A stretch of DNA of 64,000 nt from Phormidium ambiguum IAM M-71 (GTDB lineage Bacteria; Cyanobacteriota; Cyanobacteriia; Cyanobacteriales; Aerosakkonemataceae): assembly GCF_001904725.1 (NCBI RefSeq), contig NZ_MRCE01000025.1:26903-90902 (forward strand), read 5' to 3'. Position 1 is the stretch's first letter; every line of letters begins with the position of its first letter. Shown here piece by piece: positions 28,953 through 36,652 of the stretch. The notes under the pieces were generated by a model. It saw only the letters and a list, made by a program, of their open reading frames with translations, was not told where the DNA came from and ran no database searches. The translations under genes and the position numbers were made by a program.

Positions 28953-28959
28953 TTATCAG

Positions 28960-28986
28960 TGCATAAACCTAAACATCTACCCGCAG
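28960..28986 (+). promoter_or_regulatory. shared motif copy 2 (before EndoU)
   Basis: GCATAAAC at 28961 and ACCCGC at 28979, spacing 18 nt. 63 nt before ATG 29042. Confidence 0.65.
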
Positions 28987-29041
28987 AAATTGTCAGCAGT
29001 TCAAATTTGTAACTCTGACAATTTTTTTAGGAATTAAATTT

Positions 29042-29593
29042 ATGCCATCTTTATCACTTTCGGTACAATCAACAAATTATTACCGGAATGCTTCATTCCT
29101 GCAAAACAAAAAGAACGGTTTTCGATCGATCGCTTTCACTCTTCTTGCTAGCACCTTAACGATTACAACTGCATTACCAGTTTTTGCTGCAACATTTCCG
29201 GTAGCTACTGTCCAAAACCTCAGCATTGCCAGAAATTATCATCAAAATCGCAATATTCCTCAAGGAATTAATGTCGATCGATTGAGTCGAATTAGTCCTC
29301 AGCGAAAGAAACATATCCTTGAAGGTGATGCCACTGGTGGCGGACATGGGCCAGGAAGAGGTATTCCCGGTAAAAGCGAATTTCCTGCTCGATGGAGCGA
29401 TCGCCAAGTTATCAAGTATATTTCTGATATCATTAAAGACCCTCACTCCCGATGGATTAAACAACCTGGTAAACCTCCGTTTAGATGGAGAATAGAAGGT
29501 ACTAGAGAAGGTGTTGATATTAGAGTAATTGTAGAACCTCAAGGCCAAGGAGTTATTACAGCTTTTCCCACCAATCGCCCACGCAATCGATAA
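29042..29593 (+). CDS. secreted EndoU-type nuclease toxin
   Basis: 183 residues. A hydrophobic signal (about 26-49, ending FA-ATF) exports it. The C-terminal half is a bacterial EndoU domain (about 88-180): HILEGDATGGGHGPG carries the two conserved histidines, then FPARWSDRQVI, and the GVITAFPTN end carries the conserved Thr and the aromatic-Pro. EndoU toxins are RNases of contact-dependent (CDI, Maf) and polymorphic systems. This copy has a plain secretion signal and no adhesin. The neighbouring 29707 gene resembles its immunity partner. Confidence 0.8.
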   Translation: MPSLSLSVQSTNYYRNASFLQNKKNGFRSIAFTLLASTLTITTALPVFAATFPVATVQNLSIARNYHQNRNIPQGINVDRLSRISPQRKKHILEGDATGGGHGPGRGIPGKSEFPARWSDRQVIKYISDIIKDPHSRWIKQPGKPPFRWRIEGTREGVDIRVIVEPQGQGVITAFPTNRPRNR

Positions 29594-29610
29594 AAATTCT
29601 GGCAGGAAAT

Positions 29611-29661
29611 TATCTGTATTTATCTGTGTTTATCTGTGTTTATCTGTGTTTATCTGTGGTT
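29611..29661. repeat. 10-bp tandem repeat TATCTGTGTT
   Basis: Five direct copies, the first and last with one difference. An inverted relative lies at about 49612-49652. Sits between toxin and immunity genes. Confidence 0.85.
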
Positions 29662-29706
29662 AAAATCAAAATTAAAAACTTGTGCAAAGAGGTCTAAAAC
29701 ACAATT

Positions 29707-29982
29707 ATGCTTAACTATAAAATCGTAGAAAATAAGCTGAACAATGCTCTATCCTTAGCTGAAGGAATGCTACCCAAAGAATACATTGATATGGTGCGAT
29801 CGGACATCGAACAAGGAGGCGAATGGGTATTAGCTTTTGAAACTTTATGCGATTGTTTAATAGACCAAAACTTACCTATTTCTCAACAATTCTATGAAAT
29901 TTTAACAGAAATAGCTTCGCTGTTGAATCTAAAAGATAGACATCGTTTGGAGATGTTAAAACCTTTAGTCAGTAGGCAATAA
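29707..29982 (+). CDS. MafI-like immunity protein
   Basis: 91 residues, all-helical, acidic. The pattern ALSLAEGMLPKEYIDMVRSDIEQGGEWVLAFETLCDCLIDQNLPISQQFYEILTEIASLL strongly resembles the MafI family, which neutralises Maf-type toxins. It sits 113 bp downstream of the EndoU gene. The arrangement toxin then immunity is the expected order. No signal peptide, so it acts in the cytoplasm. Confidence 0.8.
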   Translation: MLNYKIVENKLNNALSLAEGMLPKEYIDMVRSDIEQGGEWVLAFETLCDCLIDQNLPISQQFYEILTEIASLLNLKDRHRLEMLKPLVSRQ

Positions 29983-30011
29983 CAAATCCGAGATTAATAT
30001 CTATATTATTA

Positions 30012-32945
30012 CTAGTGACACAATACACTACCCTGACTTTCTACTCGATAAGGTGTAACTGTAGGTGCTTGAGCAGTTAGAACGATCGCACCATTACTCA
30101 AAACTACCCATCCCTGTGCCTCAACAATAGGGGAGTTGGCATTGTCAGTTCTGAGTCGATCGCTATTTCCCCTTTGTTCCCCTGTTTCCTCTAGCAATTC
30201 CAAATCTTGCCAAAGTGTATCAGCAATTAAGGGAGCAGTGGGATTAGTGGGAACGCCGCCACGTCCAGTATTGACAAAACTGCTCGTCTCACTCCCCCGT
30301 GCTTCACAACCTCTTGCTAGAGATGGAGTACTGAAAGCGGTTGGTAGTTCGATCGCACCTTGAACCGGATCGATTTCTGGAGTATTAATATTGACAACTC
30401 CATTCACGCCAAACTGAGAACTAGCAGTGATATCGCTCAAGGGAGTTTGTCGATCGCGGAATTCAATCCCATAAATACCTTGAGTTGTAATATTGATATT
30501 GCCACCCCTTCCCGTAAAAGCATCGGCGGCGATATTGCTATTTTCAGTGGGAAAGGCAACCAGAAAACCAGTAGCGATCGCAATATTCCCCCCATCCCCT
30601 CCCGCTTCAGCAGTACCCGCTGTAGTTGATAAAGTACTACCCCGACGCAGCAGTAATAAATTTGGTACATCCAAGGTGATGTTACCTCCAGTATTACTGG
30701 TAGTTTCAGCAGAGATTTGAGCTTGATTATCCAAGGTTAGCGAATCTCCTTGGATGCGAATGTTGCCTCCTATTCCTCCAGTGGTGCTCACATATACTCC
30801 ACTGGCTGCACCTGCTGGATCGACGATAGGTCTACCAAATTGCGCCAATCGAGCATTGAACGTAGGATCGAAGCCAGCAATTCGGATACTATCTGCTACA
30901 TCGATCGCAATATCACCCCCTTGTCCGCTGCTTGATGCCGTTGCGAGAATTTGTCCACCGCCTGTGAGTTCTAGGCTGTTTGCATTCACTTGAATGTCAC
31001 CACCACGAAAAGTATTTAGAGTTCTGGCACCAATAACTGCCCCATCTGCTATCCGCAAGCGATCGGTGACAACGTTAATACTCCCTCCCCGTCCGCTGGC
31101 TGTTTCTCGCGTACCACTAAAAAACCCACTGGAAGCGCCCAATGAGCTAGTCCCAGACAGATCGACGAGATCTGAGATATTGAGAAAAATGTTTCCGGCA
31201 TCTCCCTGTCCAAAGGCACTAGTTTGCAATGCACCCCCACTATTTAAGATTAGCGATCGCGCCTGAATCGTCAAATCGCCAACTTTTCCTTGTCCAAAAG
31301 TCGAGAGTTGGATCAAACCTGAATTAGATAAAACAACCTTTTCAGCATCGATCTGAATGCTGCCACCATTGCCCACAGCCCCCGCCCCAAGTCCGCTACT
31401 GATTCCATTCACAGAGTTAGCGCTATCAATTAGCAAAGTATCTTGAACTTGAATATTAATATTGCCTGAATCTCCCTGTCCGGCTGTAGTAACACTGATT
31501 CCAGCCCCCCCTGTTATAGATAGCGACTCTGCTGTAATATTGATATTTCCTCCCCTGCCTATAGCTTCGAGAAAGACATCGCTATGAACGTTAGTAGTAA
31601 ATCCACCGCTGGTTTTGCCATCTAAAACGACAGACCCGCTAATCTGAAGAGTAATGATGCCAGCATTTCCTCGCCCGGAGGTGCTAGCGGACAGTTCAGC
31701 ACCCCCACCAAGAGAGAGAGAAGTTGCTTTAATCGTAATATTTCCTCCCTGTCCAACAGCTTGCTGTTGCACATTACTAAAAATTCCACTGGAAAAACCA
31801 TCCCTGTCTTCTCCCAAAATGGCAACGGATTCGGCTTGAATCGTGACATTTCCAGCATTTCCCTGTCCAAAGGTACTTGCTTGCAATTGAGTTCCGTTTG
31901 TCAAAGAAACTGATTGTGCGGTGATGGAAATATTACCTGCATTGCCAATTCCTTCCGATCGCACTGTATTTAAGATAGAAGTAGCATCGGTGATAGTTAC
32001 AACACCAGTAGCATTAATTGTAATGTCCCCTGCTTGACTGTTTGGGTTTACTGTTTCTGGGTTAATTCCCGATCGCAAAATGCTATCTGCGATCGCTATA
32101 TCATTAGCATTAAGCGCAATACTTCCCCCCGGTGTCCCCCGCACATTTAAGTCAGTTTGGAATTCATCGCGGCTTAAGGAAATATTTCCTCTGGCTACAC
32201 CACTGGGAAAACTTAACTGTAAAGAGTCTGAGTTACTTATTATTTCTACTGTACCCGGAGCTACCAATCCTCCTAATTCAATTCGCCCTCCCACTGTCCG
32301 CAACAATGGCCCATTACCGATAACGTCACCCCCGATAAGGGCTAAAGTCCTGCCTGTCGGTACTTCCAGAACAGATTTCTGCACCTGAATGTTGCCATTG
32401 TTGGCGTTGTATTGCAAACCAATTGGTACGTTAACTGTCAGCAATGAAGGTACTTGAGGATTTGTGGCGCTAAACTCGCTACCATCGGGAAATTTGAAGC
32501 TATTTGCCGTAGTTGCGAGAAAGGAGCCTCCTACATTTAATTGGGCATTCGGCCCAAATACAATGCCGTTGGGATTGATCAAAAACAGATCGGCATTACC
32601 TAATACTCCCAATGTTCCTAGAATCTGGGAGCGATTGTTACCTGTAACTCGACTGAAAATTCTTTGAATATTGTTGGGATTGGCAAAGTTAACTTGTTGT
32701 CCTTCACCAATGTTGAATTCGGAGAAACTGTGGAATAAGTTAGCGCCTCTTGTTGCTCCTCCTTCGATGACGTTGTTGGGTGTGAGTTGCGATCGCTCAT
32801 TCCCCAAACTATTATCAGGAATAATTTGCGCCTGTATAAGTTTGGCGTTAAATATTTCCCCGGCTAAACTGACAAATACACTTCCTAATAATAGATTTGC
32901 CAAGAGCGATCGTAATCTCTGATTAGTTTTTAAGTAAAGCATCAA
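30012..32945 (-). CDS. TpsA-type filamentous haemagglutinin exoprotein
   Basis: 977 residues. Signal region to about residue 37, then the haemagglutination-activity/TPS domain, with RGANLFHSFSEFNIGEGQQVNF and LFLINPNGIVFGPNAQLNVGGSFLA. A beta-helical repeat body follows with many N-G-GNI/GDI turns. The C-terminus ends with a conserved cyanobacterial segment including VEAQGWVVLSNGAIVLTAQAP. It should be exported through a TpsB (ShlB/HecB-like) channel and decorate the surface. No TpsB gene is in the window. Confidence 0.92.
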   Translation of the reverse strand: MMLYLKTNQRLRSLLANLLLGSVFVSLAGEIFNAKLIQAQIIPDNSLGNERSQLTPNNVIEGGATRGANLFHSFSEFNIGEGQQVNFANPNNIQRIFSRVTGNNRSQILGTLGVLGNADLFLINPNGIVFGPNAQLNVGGSFLATTANSFKFPDGSEFSATNPQVPSLLTVNVPIGLQYNANNGNIQVQKSVLEVPTGRTLALIGGDVIGNGPLLRTVGGRIELGGLVAPGTVEIISNSDSLQLSFPSGVARGNISLSRDEFQTDLNVRGTPGGSIALNANDIAIADSILRSGINPETVNPNSQAGDITINATGVVTITDATSILNTVRSEGIGNAGNISITAQSVSLTNGTQLQASTFGQGNAGNVTIQAESVAILGEDRDGFSSGIFSNVQQQAVGQGGNITIKATSLSLGGGAELSASTSGRGNAGIITLQISGSVVLDGKTSGGFTTNVHSDVFLEAIGRGGNINITAESLSITGGAGISVTTAGQGDSGNINIQVQDTLLIDSANSVNGISSGLGAGAVGNGGSIQIDAEKVVLSNSGLIQLSTFGQGKVGDLTIQARSLILNSGGALQTSAFGQGDAGNIFLNISDLVDLSGTSSLGASSGFFSGTRETASGRGGSINVVTDRLRIADGAVIGARTLNTFRGGDIQVNANSLELTGGGQILATASSSGQGGDIAIDVADSIRIAGFDPTFNARLAQFGRPIVDPAGAASGVYVSTTGGIGGNIRIQGDSLTLDNQAQISAETTSNTGGNITLDVPNLLLLRRGSTLSTTAGTAEAGGDGGNIAIATGFLVAFPTENSNIAADAFTGRGGNINITTQGIYGIEFRDRQTPLSDITASSQFGVNGVVNINTPEIDPVQGAIELPTAFSTPSLARGCEARGSETSSFVNTGRGGVPTNPTAPLIADTLWQDLELLEETGEQRGNSDRLRTDNANSPIVEAQGWVVLSNGAIVLTAQAPTVTPYRVESQGSVLCH

Positions 32946-33055
32946 ATATAATCACTCGCTTTGCTAATTTTTCCCTAATTACCAATGCCACCCGTATCTA
33001 AAAGCTAGATCTAACAGCATTTTGAATTCAATTCCCAAAATTATTCCCATTTAAT

Positions 33056-33083
33056 TGCATAAACCCAAAACGCCACCCGCAAA
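33056..33083 (+). promoter_or_regulatory. shared motif copy 3 (before first RTX gene)
   Basis: GCATAAAC at 33057, ACCCGC at 33075, spacing 18 nt. 107 nt before ATG 33182. Confidence 0.65.
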
Positions 33084-33181
33084 CATTGGTAGGAAATGAA
33101 ATAGGTTGCTTCTTAAAAGAAGTATAAATCCCATCATTTTGAATTTTTTAACTAAAACCTTACCAAATAAAGGACGAAAAA

Positions 33182-33970
33182 ATGACAAGTATTATTGGTA
33201 ACGAAGGCAATGACGTACTCTGGGGTACTTTCGATAACGATACAATCTTCGGGGCTTCTGGCGATGATGCCCTGTTAGGTCAGCACGGTGATGACCTACT
33301 CTATGGTAATCAAGGTAACGATGTAATGTATGGTTATCTGGGCAATGACTTACTTCATGGCGGTAAAGGCAATGACTTGCTGTTTGGGGAAGAAGGCGAT
33401 GACCTAATGTTTGGTAATCTAGACGACGACTTACTATATGCTTCTGTGGGCAATGACACGCTCTACGGTGGTAAAGGCAATGACGCACTGTTTGGAGAGC
33501 AAGGCGATGATGTCCTATCAGGTGACTATGGTAACGATTACATCAATGGCGGCGGTGGTTCTGGAGAGTTTGATATCCTCACAGGTGATGCACTGCATGA
33601 CTCAACGGGCGATTTAGGTCAGGATATTTTCTCGTTAGCTACAAATGTTTTTACTCTTCCCTCTGGTCAAAGGATAGCCGATCCAGGCTATCTCAATGAT
33701 GACGTTCTCAATCCCAGCAACAGTAGAGGATTTGCTTTGATTACAGACTTTCAACTCGGAGAGGACATCGTTGAACTTGATGGTTATGCGGCTCATTATC
33801 AACTGACTAATGTGTTCTGGGGTCAAAGTTTTGGCAGTGCGGATAAAGTAGATACTGCGATCGTCTACATCGGCCCAGAACAAGATAAGTTTGATGTAGT
33901 TGGTGTATTGCAAGATGTATCCCTTTCCTCTGCTTACTTGCAAACAAATGCCTTTACTTATCTAGGTTAA
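33182..33970 (+). CDS. RTX calcium-binding secreted protein 1
   Basis: 262 residues. From residue 6 to about 125 it has a dozen nonapeptide repeats of the GGxGxDxLx type (GNQGNDVMYGYLGNDLLHGGKGNDLLFG and so on). The rest is a globular C-terminus that resembles cyanobacterial RTX secretion domains. No Sec signal, as expected for type I secretion. A strong terminator follows the stop. Preceded by the shared motif. Role may be S-layer, adhesin or cargo. Confidence 0.9.
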   Translation: MTSIIGNEGNDVLWGTFDNDTIFGASGDDALLGQHGDDLLYGNQGNDVMYGYLGNDLLHGGKGNDLLFGEEGDDLMFGNLDDDLLYASVGNDTLYGGKGNDALFGEQGDDVLSGDYGNDYINGGGGSGEFDILTGDALHDSTGDLGQDIFSLATNVFTLPSGQRIADPGYLNDDVLNPSNSRGFALITDFQLGEDIVELDGYAAHYQLTNVFWGQSFGSADKVDTAIVYIGPEQDKFDVVGVLQDVSLSSAYLQTNAFTYLG

Positions 33971-34008
33971 GGCTAATAAGAATTCCTGAGAATATAACGC
34001 TGTTTTGG

Positions 34009-34033
34009 GGCGATCGCGCGATCGCCTTTTTTT
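34009..34033 (+). terminator. HIP1-based intrinsic terminator
   Basis: GGCGATCGC and GCGATCGCC form a perfect 9-bp stem, then seven T. Follows the RTX stop by 38 bp. The 301-bp gap 33971-34271 holds this terminator, an STRR (34128-34168) and the motif at 34177. Confidence 0.8.
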
Positions 34034-34176
34034 CCTGTGTCTGTGCGATTTTTCCAGCATTACTTTAGCCAGTTTATGGTGATAAATAAACCTAATTCAT
34101 TTATAAAATATTTGATTTACAAGAAATCCCAGTCCCTAATACCTAGTCCCCAGTCCCCAGTCCCTAGTTTCTTCAG

Positions 34177-34206
34177 TGCATAAACTCTACAAGTTACCCG
34201 CAAAGG
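34177..34206 (+). promoter_or_regulatory. shared motif copy 4 (before second RTX gene)
   Basis: GCATAAAC at 34178, ACCCGC at 34196, spacing 18 nt. 76 nt before ATG 34272. Confidence 0.65.
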
Positions 34207-34271
34207 ATAAATAGTCAACTACTGAAGTTCGCTATTACCGATCGAATCACATCTATAAAGAGTAACTAAAC

Positions 34272-35285
34272 ATGGAATCTCACAACACTATTCTCTCAGA
34301 CGATCAATTACTGACAAGCACAGATTCTCTAATCATTCAAAGTGATCTAACTGATATAAATTTAGACTCAATTGGCTTAGTTGAAGAAGTTCCTCTATTT
34401 GAGGAAACTGATATAAATTTTTCTATCGTGTCTGGAGAAGCACCTCCACCCCTAGCACCAAATACAGGTAATGACACAATAACCCCAAGCACATTTTTAT
34501 TAGGTGATAGTAATCCTAATTACCTATCTGCTGTTAGTAGCTTTGTTGAATCTTACATCTGGGGTTTTGGGGGAAATGATACCCTCGTCGGCGGTTTCAA
34601 TAATGACATCCTCAATGGTGGAGCAGATAATGACTTTCTTGATGGTAGATTAGGTGACGATTTACTCATCGGTGGAGCCGGAAATGATACACTTGATGGC
34701 AATTATGGCTATGACATTCTTGATGGTGGCGATGGTATAGACACTGCAACTTACCGTTTTTGGTGGGGAGGTATCAAAGCTAATTTAAAAACAGAAACGG
34801 TCAATTTTTTCAACGATCCGACAAGCGGAATAGAATATGTGAGAGCGATCGAAAATGTAGTTGGTAGTCTGGGCAATGACGAAATTATCGGTAACTCAGC
34901 AAATAATGTTCTATTTGGTGAAAGGGGGAACGACTTTCTATCTGGTGAAGAAGGAAATGATTTTCTCCAAGGTTCTGAAAATTCTAATTTCGTTGAACAA
35001 GATACTCTAACTGGAGGACTTGGAGCCGATACTTTTGTTCTCGGTACTGCTAATGGTGGGTCTTTCTATTTAGGAGATGGATTTGTCACTATTACAGATT
35101 TCAAATGGTGGGAAAAAGATACTTTTCAGGTTGTAGGTAGCATCAATGACTATCATCTAGATAAGACGCAAAACTTTGGTGGTACTTCTTTATCGGATAC
35201 TGCTATCTATCGCGGTAATGACTTAATTGCTGTGGCGCTGGATACGTTCGGTATTATGCCTGTTTTTGACTTTAAATCCGTTTAA
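34272..35285 (+). CDS. RTX calcium-binding secreted protein 2
   Basis: 337 residues. A non-hydrophobic N-terminus (1-90) precedes two blocks of RTX nonapeptides (about 98-160 and 200-245), such as GGNDTLVGGFNNDILNGG and GNDFLSGEEGNDFLQG. The C-terminal segment with GGLGADTFVLG and VTITDFKWWEKD is a typical RTX domain end. Exported by type I secretion, and no HlyB/D partner is in the window. Preceded by the shared motif and followed by a terminator. Confidence 0.88.
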   Translation: MESHNTILSDDQLLTSTDSLIIQSDLTDINLDSIGLVEEVPLFEETDINFSIVSGEAPPPLAPNTGNDTITPSTFLLGDSNPNYLSAVSSFVESYIWGFGGNDTLVGGFNNDILNGGADNDFLDGRLGDDLLIGGAGNDTLDGNYGYDILDGGDGIDTATYRFWWGGIKANLKTETVNFFNDPTSGIEYVRAIENVVGSLGNDEIIGNSANNVLFGERGNDFLSGEEGNDFLQGSENSNFVEQDTLTGGLGADTFVLGTANGGSFYLGDGFVTITDFKWWEKDTFQVVGSINDYHLDKTQNFGGTSLSDTAIYRGNDLIAVALDTFGIMPVFDFKSV

Positions 35286-35308
35286 TTAGTTTCATCCAAA
35301 ACTAGAGG

Positions 35309-35332
35309 AGTCCGACGCGATCGGACTTTTTT
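35309..35332 (+). terminator. intrinsic terminator
   Basis: AGTCCGA pairs with TCGGACT over a five-base loop, followed by six T. Ends the second RTX transcript. Confidence 0.8.
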
Positions 35333-35371
35333 CTGTAAGCATGGTTTTTAATGATTAAAATTTTTAATTAC

Positions 35372-35399
35372 TGCATAAACTGTACTATCTGTCCGCATA
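35372..35399 (+). promoter_or_regulatory. shared motif copy 5 (before MshEN-like gene)
   Basis: GCATAAAC at 35373 and GTCCGCAT at 35391, spacing 18 nt, with the second half degenerate. 38 nt before ATG 35429. Confidence 0.55.
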
Positions 35400-35428
35400 G
35401 TTTCATAGAAGCTTATAAATCAAAAAAG

Positions 35429-35710
35429 ATGATTTCTAACTACATTTTAACTGCTGAAACAACATCTATTAATAATCAACCTAAACCTATTCTTAAAAAT
35501 CTGCTTGCTCATTCAACTAAATTAGGTTGGATTCTAGTCAATAAAAAGATTATTTCTCACAGTCAATTGGAATTTGCCTTGAACGTTCAGTTTTGTGAAA
35601 ATAAAAAACTTGGTGAAGTATTGGTAGAGCAAAAGTTAATTTCTCGTGAGGAATTGGAACTGGCTTTGAAGGAACAATATTGGCGCAGAAACGGATATTG
35701 GGTGATTTAA
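35429..35710 (+). CDS. free-standing MshEN-like (GspE/PilB N-terminal) protein
   Basis: 93 residues from ATG 35429 (AAAAAAG upstream). A longer frame from 35351 would contain the motif and is rejected. LGWILVNKKIISHSQLEFALNVQ and LGEVLVEQKLISREELELALKEQ are two tandem units of the type found at the N-termini of secretion or pilus ATPases, which in MshE bind cyclic di-GMP. Here the ATPase part is missing. It may be a stand-alone c-di-GMP adaptor. Residue-level binding motif not confirmed. Confidence 0.7.
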   Translation: MISNYILTAETTSINNQPKPILKNLLAHSTKLGWILVNKKIISHSQLEFALNVQFCENKKLGEVLVEQKLISREELELALKEQYWRRNGYWVI

Positions 35711-35740
35711 TGAATCTCTTCTGGCGGGAGTCATAGTCAT

Positions 35741-35837
35741 ATCAAATTCGGTAAATAAAGAACCCCACCCCAAACCCCTCCCCGTTTACGGGGAGGGGCT
35801 ATGATATAAGGGCAATTTTATAGAGAATTGGTATTAT
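35741..35837. repeat. palindromic intergenic repeat, family D
   Basis: CCCCACCCC then CCCCTCCCCGTTTACGGGGA and ATGATATAAGGGCAATTTTA, ending AATTGGTAT. The 43281-43357 copy is the reverse orientation. Between convergent genes. Confidence 0.7.
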
Positions 35838-35841
35838 TTGA

Positions 35842-36636
35842 TTAATTGCTAATTTTTTGTTCGGGGGTGCAGCAAGGTGTAAAGGGGATTTGAGTAAGGG
35901 ATTCTAATTTTGCTTGTTGTAATAAACTTACCCAAGCATTTGCGATCGATCTTTGTCCAGAATTAGTCTGATAAAGTTTAGCTAAAATATTCAATGCTTC
36001 AAACCAAATTCCATTAGCTGCATACAAACTAACTTGTTCGATCGATGTTGCTGCTTGCAAGCGAATTTGTAAAGTTGAATCTGGGTTAATTCGCTGAATA
36101 GTTCCTTCAACAAATACTGCTTTAGAAGGACTAGCTGGATCGCAATAAATTGAGAACATCCAAGAATAAGTTTTGCCTACTTCTAAGGATTTCACAGTGT
36201 CAGGAATTGTTAAATTAATTAAACCCGATCGTGTTCCGGCGGCTGTGAAATTAGTTCTATAAATGTAGTTGTTAGCAGAATCGTAAACAACAAATTCAAC
36301 AGGAGTTTTCTCTGTTAATTGCTTAGGTAAATAAAACCAAAATGTGGGCCGATCGCTAGTCGTTCTTCCCGAAATTCCACCATTTTGAGCAGGTACTAAT
36401 GCAGTCAAGGTTTCAAATTCTCGGCATGGGCCTCTACTAGCACCGCCTCGTTGTCTTCCGCTAGGTGAACCTTGACTCGGTGGCGTTGGATCGTTAAAAA
36501 TAATTTGTGTTTCTTGAATATTTTGTTGATTAGAAACAGGTTGAGATAAAGTTGTTTTAATTGTACTACTTAGACCGAGTGCCGCTGCCAATGTACAAAT
36601 TTGTATGGAACGAAAACAGCTTTTAATCGGTAACAT
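35842..36636 (-). CDS. DUF928 secreted protein
   Basis: 264 residues. Signal peptide to about residue 31 (SQPVSN). DUF928 core from about 70: REFETLTALVPAQNGGISGRTTSDRPTFWFYLP then YIYRTNFTAAG and GKTYSWMFSIYCDPASPSKAVFVEGTI. The C-terminus has a helical QTNSGQRSIANAWVSLLQQAKL region. Found in cyanobacteria beside CHASE2/CHAT genes; function unknown. Gene order with the next gene (17 bp gap) shows they form an operon, so it may be a periplasmic partner of the CHASE2 sensor. Confidence 0.85.
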   Translation of the reverse strand: MLPIKSCFRSIQICTLAAALGLSSTIKTTLSQPVSNQQNIQETQIIFNDPTPPSQGSPSGRQRGGASRGPCREFETLTALVPAQNGGISGRTTSDRPTFWFYLPKQLTEKTPVEFVVYDSANNYIYRTNFTAAGTRSGLINLTIPDTVKSLEVGKTYSWMFSIYCDPASPSKAVFVEGTIQRINPDSTLQIRLQAATSIEQVSLYAANGIWFEALNILAKLYQTNSGQRSIANAWVSLLQQAKLESLTQIPFTPCCTPEQKISN

Positions 36637-36652
36637 AAACTCTCATCAATCA

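Noticed and set aside
29611..29661. 10-bp tandem repeat as a possible antitoxin binding site
   Set aside because: The same unit recurs elsewhere (49612) without toxin genes.
30136..32922. Many plus-strand frames of 60-100 residues
   Set aside because: They lie opposite the haemagglutinin gene, whose repeat sequence keeps stops out of antisense frames. No start sites or conserved domains.
33192..33488. A 98-residue minus-strand frame rich in Cys, His and Tyr
   Set aside because: It mirrors the RTX repeats on the plus strand, so the periodicity is an antisense artefact.
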